From NCBI GenBank assembly GCA_022706175.1, contig JAKJDB010000014.1:1-15206 (forward strand): DNA of 15,206 nt. Direction: 5' to 3'. The notes beneath the pieces are model-generated. The model did no database searches and was not told the origin of the DNA. It saw only the letters and a program-made list of their open reading frames with translations. Made by a program: the position numbers and the translations under genes. Positions within the stretch are counted from its first letter, which is position 1. Each line of letters opens with the position of its first letter. This document shows positions 8,067 to 13,962 of this stretch, piece after piece. The DNA is from Candidatus Zhuqueibacterota bacterium (GTDB lineage: Bacteria; KSB1; UBA2214).

Positions 8067-8082
8067 GACGGCAGCTGCCGTC
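8067..8082. promoter_or_regulatory. Perfect 16-base palindrome in the STAS-export intergenic gap
   Basis: GACGGCAGCTGCCGTC is a perfect two-fold palindrome with no spacer, placed in the 81-base gap between the STAS gene and the export gene. It is 50 bases upstream of the export start codon. It could be a dimeric regulator site or an RNA hairpin. The T6 tract further on (8034-8039) is about 27 bases away from the stem, too far for a standard intrinsic terminator. No promoter was recognised beside it. Confidence 0.4.
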
Positions 8083-8098
8083 GAGAACATCTGTTTCG

Positions 8099-8830
8099 CT
8101 AACGGGAGCGATAAAAACGATAGCGTTTGGCTTTGGTATCGAGGCCGATCCGCTTCATCAGGGAGCACAACTTGAAATAACCCACCCGGGTGTAGCCGAA
8201 GCGGGGCGAATACAGCTGCTTGCGAATAGCCCAGGGCCCCATCAGCGGGTTCTCCGTAACCAGCTTTTTTACCTTCTCCGTCAGCGGCAACTCCAGCTCT
8301 CCGGGCTGCCGCCGGTTGGCGCCGGGCGCCGAGCGAAAGCCGGGACGGACTTCCTGCCCGCCGCTTGGGGGCAACGCGGTCCACTCTTCCGCCTTCGTAT
8401 CCTGCGCCCAACCCTCCCGGTTCTTGAACGCATCCATTTTGATGGTGACCATGGAACGCAGATCCAAACCGCGGCTTATCTCATAATCGTCAATAGCCTC
8501 TTCCAGAGAATCATAGCACTGCAGGATACGGTTGAATTCGAGCATCTCGAACACTTCGAAAACATCAGGCGTCATCTGTATGATTTTAAGATCACCACCT
8601 TTTTCGCGCAATCCGCGAATTTCTCCGACAAAGACTCCCCACCCGGCGCTGCTGACATAGTTGACAAATCCCAAATCAACGATAAATTGACAAACCCCTT
8701 CCTCCATCGTCCGCAGCAGCAAACGTTGCAACTCGGGCGATGTGGTTGTGTCCACATATCCCCGGACGCGAAAAAGGGCAATATCCTGAAATACGCCGAT
8801 TCGATCAACCGCTATTTCAATACCATCCAT
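8099..8830 (-). CDS. STAS-domain protein (anti-sigma factor antagonist type) with HTH-like C-terminal tail
   Basis: Cytoplasmic regulatory protein of 243 residues. The N-terminal STAS domain (about 4-110) has strand ALFRVRGYVDTTT, then FIVDLGFVNYVSSAGWG. Aligned by eye with SpoIIAA (DLSFMDSSGLG), Ser61 matches the phosphorylated serine, while the preceding Asp is Ser here, as in the common YxSSAG variant. A low-complexity linker (about 135-180) leads to a basic tail of about 60 residues containing ENPLMGPWAIRKQL, RVGYFKLCSLMKRIGL and ending KRYRFYRSR. The tail resembles the helix-turn-helix_21 pattern of IS3-type transposases, a weak eye-made match. The ATG at 8828-8830 with AGGCG nearby is preferred; a TTG/ATG pair at 8861-8866 would add 11-12 residues but lacks a ribosome site. 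It is the first gene of the polysaccharide operon, so a role in controlling it is likely. No RsbW- or SpoIIE-like partner is visible. Confidence 0.85.
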   Translation of the reverse strand: MDGIEIAVDRIGVFQDIALFRVRGYVDTTTSPELQRLLLRTMEEGVCQFIVDLGFVNYVSSAGWGVFVGEIRGLREKGGDLKIIQMTPDVFEVFEMLEFNRILQCYDSLEEAIDDYEISRGLDLRSMVTIKMDAFKNREGWAQDTKAEEWTALPPSGGQEVRPGFRSAPGANRRQPGELELPLTEKVKKLVTENPLMGPWAIRKQLYSPRFGYTRVGYFKLCSLMKRIGLDTKAKRYRFYRSR

Positions 8831-9167
8831 GAATCGCCTGTCTGGAAAAAACGCACGCACCATCAAAAAACAGCCGGCGCCAGGCCGAACTATCCTGTCT
8901 TTAAATCCGGATTATCGCAAACAGCATGCCAAGCAAACGGCCGTGAACCGATCGAAGCAGACCAGACGATGAAAAAAGACGGGGTTCTTTGCGGAGTTCG
9001 GCAAGATAATTGAATAGTAATTAACTAGTAAGATTTCCCGGACCTGCCCGCAATACCGCCCCTCCCCTCCTTGACCGGCACAATCCATCGAAGCTTATTC
9101 TCTTCCTGTGACTGTGTATTAGCAGAAGACACTTTGTTTCATTTTGATACAGATATAGAAGAACGGC
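8831..9167. other. Gene-free control region before the polysaccharide operon
   Basis: About 340 bases without a believable gene separate the terminator of the GT5 gene from the STAS gene. The region holds the sigma-54-like site at 8916-8931 and an AT-rich patch at about 9003-9033. It also holds several short A- or T-runs on the operon side. A convincing sigma-70 promoter was not found on the minus strand; TTGCGG and TACTAG at 17-base spacing (9029-9051) is the best but weak candidate. Activator sites for an enhancer-binding protein would be expected upstream, but I cannot name one. Confidence 0.6.
8916..8931 (-). promoter_or_regulatory. Candidate sigma-54 (RpoN) -24/-12 promoter for the polysaccharide operon
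   Basis: Read on the minus strand the site is TGGCATGCTGTTTGCG. It matches the known consensus TGGCAYR-N4-TTGCW at every specified base but the last (G instead of A/T), with exact spacing of the GG and GC dinucleotides. Transcription would start near 8905, giving a leader of about 75 bases before the STAS start at 8830. Position and orientation, downstream of the preceding terminator and upstream of the first gene, fit a genuine promoter. A chance match cannot be excluded. Confidence 0.6.
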
Positions 9168-9194
9168 AAAAAAATACCCCTGTTCGGCAGGGGT
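9168..9194 (-). terminator. Rho-independent terminator after the GT5 gene
   Basis: On the minus strand a 7-base perfect stem, ACCCCTG/CAGGGGT, encloses the loop CCGAA. It is followed after one base by seven Ts (9168-9174). The structure starts about 10 bases past the stop codon of the glycogen-synthase-like gene and isolates it from the polysaccharide operon. Confidence 0.93.
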
Positions 9195-9204
9195 CAACAA
9201 AGAG

Positions 9205-10686
9205 TTATTTCTTCTTCTTCGGATAATCCAAGCGCTGCAACAGCTTGATGTATTTCTCTGCTGTGTTTTTCCAGCAGAAATCGAACTTCATCGCTTTTTT
9301 GACCAGCTTGACCCAGTTCTTCTCATCCTCAACGCAATGCACAGCATTTTTCACCGCCTCGAGCAGCGCTTTTTTCTCGCACCCGTCGAAGGAAAAGCCT
9401 TTGCATTTTCCTTCGCCGGATTCGCCCAGAGATTCCAGCACGCAACCGATCTTGTTCACAACAGGAATGGCGCCATAGTGCAGATGGATCATCTGTTGAG
9501 CCATCTGCTGCTCTGAACAGTCGCCGGCGATGGTCAGATCGCAGGCGGCAATCAGCCGATGGGTCATGGCCGCATCCGGCGCCACCACCACGGCCAGCTT
9601 ATCGGCATGGCTCTTGCGCAACTTGTCGACGCCGCGGCGTTTGATCGCGTCGCTGGCGAAAACCAAAACCAGATTGAGGTTCAGGCTCAGCATCCGGTCC
9701 ACGGCGTTCAGCATCGCTTCGCCGCCCTTGGTCTCGCTGCCGTCGAAAAAAATACCGACCAGCGGGCCGTTCACCGCACTGAGCGCCAGTTGCTCCAGCA
9801 CCGCTCGTTTGTTGGCCGCTTTACCCTTCAGCTGCGACCCGCTGTACGTCTCGACAAGATGGGCATCGGTCTCCGGGTTCCATACGCTGTAATCGATGCC
9901 GTCCATCACCTCAGTGACATTCTCTTTGCGACGTTTGAGCACGTCGTACAGGCCATAAGCCAGATCGGGATTTTTCCACAACTGGGCAAGATAAGTTCCG
10001 CCGCTGGCACTGATCAGATGCGCGTTCAGGATTCCGGCCTTGAGTAGATTGGCGCGGCCATTGTGCACCAGCTCGTTGTACGCCGGATCGCTCTTCTGCA
10101 GCCCCGCCTGTTTCAGCACCGCTTCGGGAAAAACTCCCTGGCGCTTGAAATCATGGATCGACAACAAAGTCGTACATTTGGCAAAAAACGGATCATCGCG
10201 GTATTCGTTCTTCACCAGCCAAGGGATCAGCGCCGTAGGCCAATCGTTGCAAAAGATCAGTTGCGGCTCCCAATGCAACAGCTTGCTGGTCTCCATGACC
10301 GCGCGGCTGAACAAAATGAAGCGCATGGCGTTTTCGCTGGTCTCTTGACCGGTCTTGGGATCAGCCGCGGAATCCAGTTTGTCGAAATAAGGTTTGTAGT
10401 CCAAAAAATAGACTTGAACCTTGGTCTCAGGCAAAAAAGCGGATTTGGCATTGACCACATACTGAAGATCGCCCGTTTGAATGGGGATCTCTTTCAGGCG
10501 AATCACTTCGCGCAATGTGTATTTACGCTCACTGATAGTGCCGTATTTAGGCATCATGACGCGGATATCATGGCCCATTTCAAAAAGCGCCTTGGGCAAC
10601 GCGCTGGCTATCTCGGCGATGCGGCCGTTTTTGACAAAGGGTGCAACTTCAGAAGCGAGATATAAAATTCGCAGCCGGGTTTTCAT
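9205..10686 (-). CDS. Divergent GT5 glycogen/starch synthase-like protein
   Basis: A cytoplasmic GT-B protein of 493 residues, close to GlgA length. It opens LRILYLASEVAPFVKNGRIAE, matching the GT5 start in which K-x-G-G-L binds ADP-glucose; here the motif is Lys19-Asn-Gly-Arg22. Further landmarks are CNDWPTALIP (146-155, usually DWHT), SIHDFKRQGVFP (176-187) with His178 kept, and MDGIDYSVWNPETD (261-274). By eye, E. coli Arg300 aligns with Asp315 while Lys305 aligns with Lys320. In the C-terminal motif (388-399) the catalytic Glu is kept at 392, but the following PCGL is QQMA. The enzyme may use another donor or have lost activity. The ATG at 10684-10686 is preferred over an upstream TTG because the first strand begins there. 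The gene has its own promoter and terminator and no other glycogen gene beside it. Ends in a lysine-rich tail (KKKK). Confidence 0.82.
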   Translation of the reverse strand: MKTRLRILYLASEVAPFVKNGRIAEIASALPKALFEMGHDIRVMMPKYGTISERKYTLREVIRLKEIPIQTGDLQYVVNAKSAFLPETKVQVYFLDYKPYFDKLDSAADPKTGQETSENAMRFILFSRAVMETSKLLHWEPQLIFCNDWPTALIPWLVKNEYRDDPFFAKCTTLLSIHDFKRQGVFPEAVLKQAGLQKSDPAYNELVHNGRANLLKAGILNAHLISASGGTYLAQLWKNPDLAYGLYDVLKRRKENVTEVMDGIDYSVWNPETDAHLVETYSGSQLKGKAANKRAVLEQLALSAVNGPLVGIFFDGSETKGGEAMLNAVDRMLSLNLNLVLVFASDAIKRRGVDKLRKSHADKLAVVVAPDAAMTHRLIAACDLTIAGDCSEQQMAQQMIHLHYGAIPVVNKIGCVLESLGESGEGKCKGFSFDGCEKKALLEAVKNAVHCVEDEKNWVKLVKKAMKFDFCWKNTAEKYIKLLQRLDYPKKKK

Positions 10687-10751
10687 GCTGAACAGCCCCG
10701 TTTTAGTAACCTGTGAGAATTTCAAGGGGGTAAACCGTCGATCAATTAGAC

Positions 10752-10779
10752 TCTATAAGATATTAAATTTTATTGACAA
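10752..10779 (-). promoter_or_regulatory. Sigma-70-type promoter for the GT5 gene
   Basis: On the minus strand TTGTCA (10779-10774) and TATAGA (10757-10752) are separated by 16 bases of very AT-rich sequence. Transcription would begin near 10745, leaving a leader of about 60 bases. The site lies between the terminator of the preceding gene and the GT5 start, as expected for an independent unit. Confidence 0.6.
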
Positions 10780-10786
10780 AATCAAT

Positions 10787-10820
10787 AAAAAATCGCCTCA
10801 GCCAGACTCACTGAGGCGAT
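10787..10820 (-). terminator. Rho-independent terminator after the CpoB-like gene
   Basis: A perfect 10-base stem, ATCGCCTCAG/CTGAGGCGAT, with a 9-base loop is followed by a T-run (10787-10791) on the minus strand. It lies 26 bases past the stop codon of the TPR lipoprotein gene and just ahead of the GT5 promoter. Confidence 0.95.
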
Positions 10821-10846
10821 CTAAACGGTTGGGATCCATCGCTGGC

Positions 10847-11623
10847 CTACAATCGGGCGAGGTACTCCTTGGCCCGCTGCTGGTATTCGCTGTCCGGATA
10901 ATTGACGATCAGCTTTTCCAACTCATCCTTGGCTTTCTCCACATTGCCGATGCGAAGATAACACAAGCCCAGTTTGAGTTGGCTGTCGTCGTATTTATCC
11001 GAATCGCTGTAAGTGAAAACTTTTTCAAACTCGACGATGGCCTGGCTGTACTGGTTGTTGCCGTAATAGCACTCGCCGATCCAATACTGGCAGTTGTCCA
11101 ACAGAGACTTGTCGCCGCCCGACTGGATCAGGCTTTCAAATATGGGGATCGCCTGCTGATACTTTCTGGATTCGTAGAGCTCGCGCGCCTCATCATACCG
11201 GTTCTTAAAGCTGCCGCTTGCATACGACACTTTGGCCGGCTGCGGTTCGTTCTTGCTCAATTGCTCCTGCAGTCTGGCGATTTGCCGGTCCCGCTCCGAC
11301 ACTTCGGCCCGCAACGCAGCCAACTCGGCGTCTTTATCCTTGAGCGCCACGTCCAGTTGCTGCTCCTCTGCGCTCTTGGCGGCTACGGCAGCAGCCGGCG
11401 CCGGCTCCTCTTTGCTTTTGTTGATCCCCAACAGCCGCAACACATCGTCTTCATCCGAACTTTTAGTGGGTATTTCAGGCGCCGGACTTTCTGCCATGGT
11501 CTCTGTATACGAACCCGGCTGCGCAGCGGCATTCGAACTCTTGGAGCCAGCGCATCCCCATCCAGCCGCTACTCCCATCGCCACAGCGATCAGAAGCCCT
11601 TGCAACAACTTGCACCGTTTCAT
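10847..11623 (-). CDS. TPR lipoprotein of the CpoB/YbgF type
   Basis: Predicted periplasmic lipoprotein of 258 residues. A signal sequence (MKRCKLLQGLLIAVAMGVAAGWG) ends before Cys24; the lipobox GWGC is imperfect, with Trp at -2. An acidic, alanine/proline-rich linker follows, then a coiled coil (about 86-125: LKDKDAELAALRAEV, ERDRQIARLQEQL). Three TPR units run from about 140 to 258, including YQQAIPIFESLI, QYWIGECYYGNNQYSQAI and YLRIGNVEKAKDELEKL. Coiled coil plus three C-terminal TPRs is the layout of CpoB, which in E. coli coordinates peptidoglycan synthesis with outer-membrane constriction. No tol-pal genes are adjacent, so the assignment rests on architecture and on the cell-wall genes upstream. 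Two starts are possible: this ATG (GGGAG five to six bases upstream), or an in-frame ATG at 11651-11653 preceded by GGGAGG, adding ten residues. A generic BamD-like or TPR lipoprotein is the alternative. Confidence 0.82.
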   Translation of the reverse strand: MKRCKLLQGLLIAVAMGVAAGWGCAGSKSSNAAAQPGSYTETMAESPAPEIPTKSSDEDDVLRLLGINKSKEEPAPAAAVAAKSAEEQQLDVALKDKDAELAALRAEVSERDRQIARLQEQLSKNEPQPAKVSYASGSFKNRYDEARELYESRKYQQAIPIFESLIQSGGDKSLLDNCQYWIGECYYGNNQYSQAIVEFEKVFTYSDSDKYDDSQLKLGLCYLRIGNVEKAKDELEKLIVNYPDSEYQQRAKEYLARL

Positions 11624-11766
11624 GGTGTTCTCCCACTGATGACCGACTGCCATATTATTTTTCCTCCCAAGACGTAAAGCCCTCACACCTGAAGAGCAAG
11701 CCAAAGACGCCAAAACCGGAAACAGGATTTCGCTCGACATTTTAACTTGTTATATTTCCCATATTT

Positions 11767-11795
11767 AAAATATCCAACACCAGCCTAAAAGTCAA
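11767..11795 (-). promoter_or_regulatory. Sigma-70-type promoter for the CpoB-like gene
   Basis: On the minus strand TTGACT (11795-11790) and TATTTT (11772-11767) stand exactly 17 bases apart. The site begins only 14 bases beyond the end of the lgt gene. Transcription near 11760 would give a leader of about 105-135 bases, depending on the start used. The -10 region overlaps a near-palindrome, ATATTT-A-AAATAT (11761-11773), which could be an operator or simply AT-rich sequence. Confidence 0.7.
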
Positions 11796-11808
11796 GAGTT
11801 TTTTTAAT

Positions 11809-12654
11809 TTACTCTCCCTGGCCCGGCCGTCGGACGCCGCCTCCCTCCAAGCCGGTGGTCTTGCGATGATTCCACAGAATTAACCCGATGCCCAGGAGGA
11901 TAAAGACCAGGCTGATGCCCTGATTCAGAGAAATCCCTTTGCCGGCGATGGAGCCGATGATCATCGAATCTTCATAATAGCGGAGAAAATCGATGGTGAA
12001 GCGACCGATGCCGTAGAGGATGAAAAACAGATGCAATTGAAAGCCCGTGTAGCGAAACTTTTTTTCCGCCAGCAGCATGATGGCGAACATGAGCAATCCG
12101 TAAAACGATTGATACAGCTGGGTCGGGTACAACGGCACATCGCCGTACATCGCCCCCGCCGGACTGTCCGGAGGAAAGGCGACGCAAAAACCGCCGTGTT
12201 CACAGGGCAGGCCGAAGCAGCATCCGTTCAGAAAACAGCCCAACCGGGTGATCGCTTCGCCGAGAGCGAACAGAGGCAGAATGATGTCGGCAAAAACCAG
12301 AAAGGGCAGTTTTTTCACCCGCAGGTAGACAAGGACGGTGAGGAAGGAGAGGATCACGCCGCCCAGCATGGTCAACCCGGCGATGCCGATCTGTCCGTTG
12401 CTCTGCAGCGGGTTGATCGTATCCAGCCAGTGGCCGCGAAACTCTTCCAGATGAAAGAGAACATACAATAGCCTGGAACCGACGATGGCGCTGATGATGA
12501 TGAGCACCGAAACATCCATGATCTGATTGGGATCGACGTTTCTCTTTTTCGCCCGCTGGACCGACAACCAGATCCCCAGCAGAAAAGCGACCGCCAGCAT
12601 AAAGCCATAGGCGCGGATTTCCAGCGGGCCCAGCTTGAAAAGAACAGGATGCAT
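11809..12654 (-). CDS. lgt: Prolipoprotein diacylglyceryl transferase
   Basis: Inner-membrane enzyme that transfers diacylglycerol from phosphatidylglycerol to the lipobox cysteine of prolipoproteins. The 281 residues contain about seven hydrophobic segments. Diagnostic motifs are IRAYGFML (13-20), the signature TRLGCFLNGCCFG (136-148) with Arg137, YPTQLYQS (176-183), and GIGRFTIDFLRYYED (215-229). By eye, E. coli His103 aligns with Leu97, Glu151 with Cys145 and Glu243 with Asp222, while the arginines matching 143 and 239 are kept. GCFLNGCCFG is, as I recall, a common form outside Proteobacteria, so the enzyme is probably active. GGAGAAATCT before the ATG gives a good ribosome site. It follows rodA by 81 bases in the same direction and is the last gene before a new promoter; no clear terminator was found after it. 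Confidence 0.96.
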   Translation of the reverse strand: MHPVLFKLGPLEIRAYGFMLAVAFLLGIWLSVQRAKKRNVDPNQIMDVSVLIIISAIVGSRLLYVLFHLEEFRGHWLDTINPLQSNGQIGIAGLTMLGGVILSFLTVLVYLRVKKLPFLVFADIILPLFALGEAITRLGCFLNGCCFGLPCEHGGFCVAFPPDSPAGAMYGDVPLYPTQLYQSFYGLLMFAIMLLAEKKFRYTGFQLHLFFILYGIGRFTIDFLRYYEDSMIIGSIAGKGISLNQGISLVFILLGIGLILWNHRKTTGLEGGGVRRPGQGE

Positions 12655-12663
12655 AGATTTCTC

Positions 12664-12679
12664 CGTTTTGAGTAAAACG
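12664..12679 (-). promoter_or_regulatory. Small hairpin abutting the lgt ribosome-binding site
   Basis: On the minus strand CGTTTT-ACTC-AAAACG forms a 6-base stem with a 4-base loop, and its last G is also the first base of the GGAGAA ribosome site of lgt. A second inverted repeat (CGTCCGG 12689-12695 with CCGGACG 12716-12722, 20-base loop) lies just upstream. The hairpin is AT-rich and weak, so a regulatory effect is only a possibility. Confidence 0.3.
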
Positions 12680-12735
12680 ACTTGAGCGCGTCCGGGGTTA
12701 CGGGCGCAGGGTGAACCGGACGTCAGCCGGCGCGC

Positions 12736-13953
12736 TTATTGATTGGCGACATTGCAGATCATGCCGGCGACCACCATATTGGTCAACATGGCCGATCCGC
12801 CGTAACTGATGTAAGGCAACGGGACACCGGCGACCGGCGCCACGCCCATGGTCATGCCGATGTTGACGATGATCTGAAAGGCGAGCATGCTCATCAGGCC
12901 GATGCAGAGCAGGCTGGCGAAACGGTGGTTGGCGGATGAAGCGATTTTAATCGTGCGCTGCAGAAAAATAAAAAAGACAAGCAGCACCGCCAGAGAGCCC
13001 AACAACCCCCACTCCTCAGCCAACACGGAAAAAATAAAATCGGTATGCTGGGCAGGAAGAAATCGCAATTGGGTCTGCGTGCCGTGAAGCAGTCCCTTGC
13101 CGAGCAGACCTCCGGATCCGATCGCCACTTTGGACTGTATGATTTGATAGCCCGTGCCCTGCGGATCAGACACCAGCCCTAAAAAAGTCAGCACCCGCTG
13201 CTGCTGATAGTCGTGCAGCCGGTTCCACATCACCGGGGACAACAGCCCCACGGTAATGTTGACGAGAAACACGCCGATGAACACCGACTTGCGCCGACGC
13301 GATACATACAGCACCGCAGTGATCAGCAGGATCACGATGAAAAAAGAGAGCAGGTTGAATGAGGCGAAAAAGGTGACCACCGGCGCCACTAGAACAAAGA
13401 TAATGAACGGATCGATGCCGCGCCAGTACAGCATGGGAATCAACACCGCCAGGTACACCAGCGAAGTGCCCAGATCCGGCTGCTGGATGACCAGGACGAA
13501 CGGGACCAACGCCAGGCCAAACACCATCAGCAGATAGCGCAAACGGTTGGGCGAATGGGTTTCGACCGACAGAAAATGCGCCAGAGTCATCACCAGAACC
13601 GGCTTCATGAATTCGGACGGCTGGATTTTGACTCCGGCGATCTCGAACCACCGCCTGCTGCCGCCGGCGATAATGCCGAAAGCATCCATAATCAGCAGCA
13701 TGAACACCAACAGGGCATAAAGGCCATAGCAGCTGGAATAGAAAATAACCGGGGGGATACGGGCGACCAGGTAAAACACCACCAGCCCGACGACGATCCA
13801 GACCATCTGTTTGTTGAAATTTTCCCGTATCGCCGGCGATTCGCTGCTGTGCGTGGCGCTGTACACCGCCATCAGAGAAAACAGACAGAACAGCAGAACG
13901 CAGATCAGTATGACCCGGTCCAGTTTAGATCTTTTCAATTCAGGGATCAACAT
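12736..13953 (-). CDS. rodA: Rod shape-determining protein RodA (SEDS peptidoglycan glycosyltransferase)
   Basis: Inner-membrane SEDS polymerase that builds glycan strands from lipid II during cell elongation, with PBP2 as transpeptidase partner. The 405 residues hold about ten hydrophobic segments. Motifs include GSRRWFEIAGVKIQPSEFMKP (98-118), QQPDLGTSLVYL (157-168), SKVAIGSGGLLGKGLLHGTQ (274-293), FLPAQHTDFIFSVLAEEWG (298-316) and PLPYISYGGSAMLTN (378-392). Asp305 in HTDF corresponds to the Asp known to be essential in RodA. FtsW is excluded because HGTQTQLRFLPAQHTDFIF and the PBP2 neighbour are RodA-specific. It starts nine bases after the stop of the PBP2 gene with no strong ribosome site, so translational coupling is likely. 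The C terminus is short, ending CNVANQ directly after the last helix. Confidence 0.97.
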   Translation of the reverse strand: MLIPELKRSKLDRVILICVLLFCLFSLMAVYSATHSSESPAIRENFNKQMVWIVVGLVVFYLVARIPPVIFYSSCYGLYALLVFMLLIMDAFGIIAGGSRRWFEIAGVKIQPSEFMKPVLVMTLAHFLSVETHSPNRLRYLLMVFGLALVPFVLVIQQPDLGTSLVYLAVLIPMLYWRGIDPFIIFVLVAPVVTFFASFNLLSFFIVILLITAVLYVSRRRKSVFIGVFLVNITVGLLSPVMWNRLHDYQQQRVLTFLGLVSDPQGTGYQIIQSKVAIGSGGLLGKGLLHGTQTQLRFLPAQHTDFIFSVLAEEWGLLGSLAVLLVFFIFLQRTIKIASSANHRFASLLCIGLMSMLAFQIIVNIGMTMGVAPVAGVPLPYISYGGSAMLTNMVVAGMICNVANQ

Positions 13954-13962
13954 GGCAATGAT

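Noticed and set aside
8034..8082. Palindrome plus T6 as an intrinsic terminator after the STAS gene
   Set aside because: The T-run is about 27 bases from the stem, and a second stem directly before the T-run could not be found.
8031..8411. Minus-strand 126-codon frame overlapping the 3' end of the STAS gene
   Set aside because: An alternate frame of the linker and tail region; Arg/Ala/Gly-rich with no motif. The STAS frame explains the DNA.
8687..9013. Plus-strand 108-codon frame reaching into the gap before the operon
   Set aside because: The first part is antisense to the STAS gene, the rest is low-information sequence with no motif, and it would run across the sigma-54-like site. No good ribosome site.
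9071..9101. Plus-strand TTGACC ... TATTCT as a promoter
   Set aside because: The spacing is 19 bases, the -10 is poor, and it would only transcribe antisense into the GT5 gene.
9205..10686. Loss of the catalytic glutamate in the GT5 protein
   Set aside because: At first EPCGL seemed absent, but aligning YGAIPVV with YGTLPLV places a Glu (392) at the catalytic position. Only the flanking residues changed.
11809..11835. Terminator after lgt
   Set aside because: Only a weak AGAGT/ACTCT pairing with an A-rich, not T-rich, continuation on the transcribed strand.
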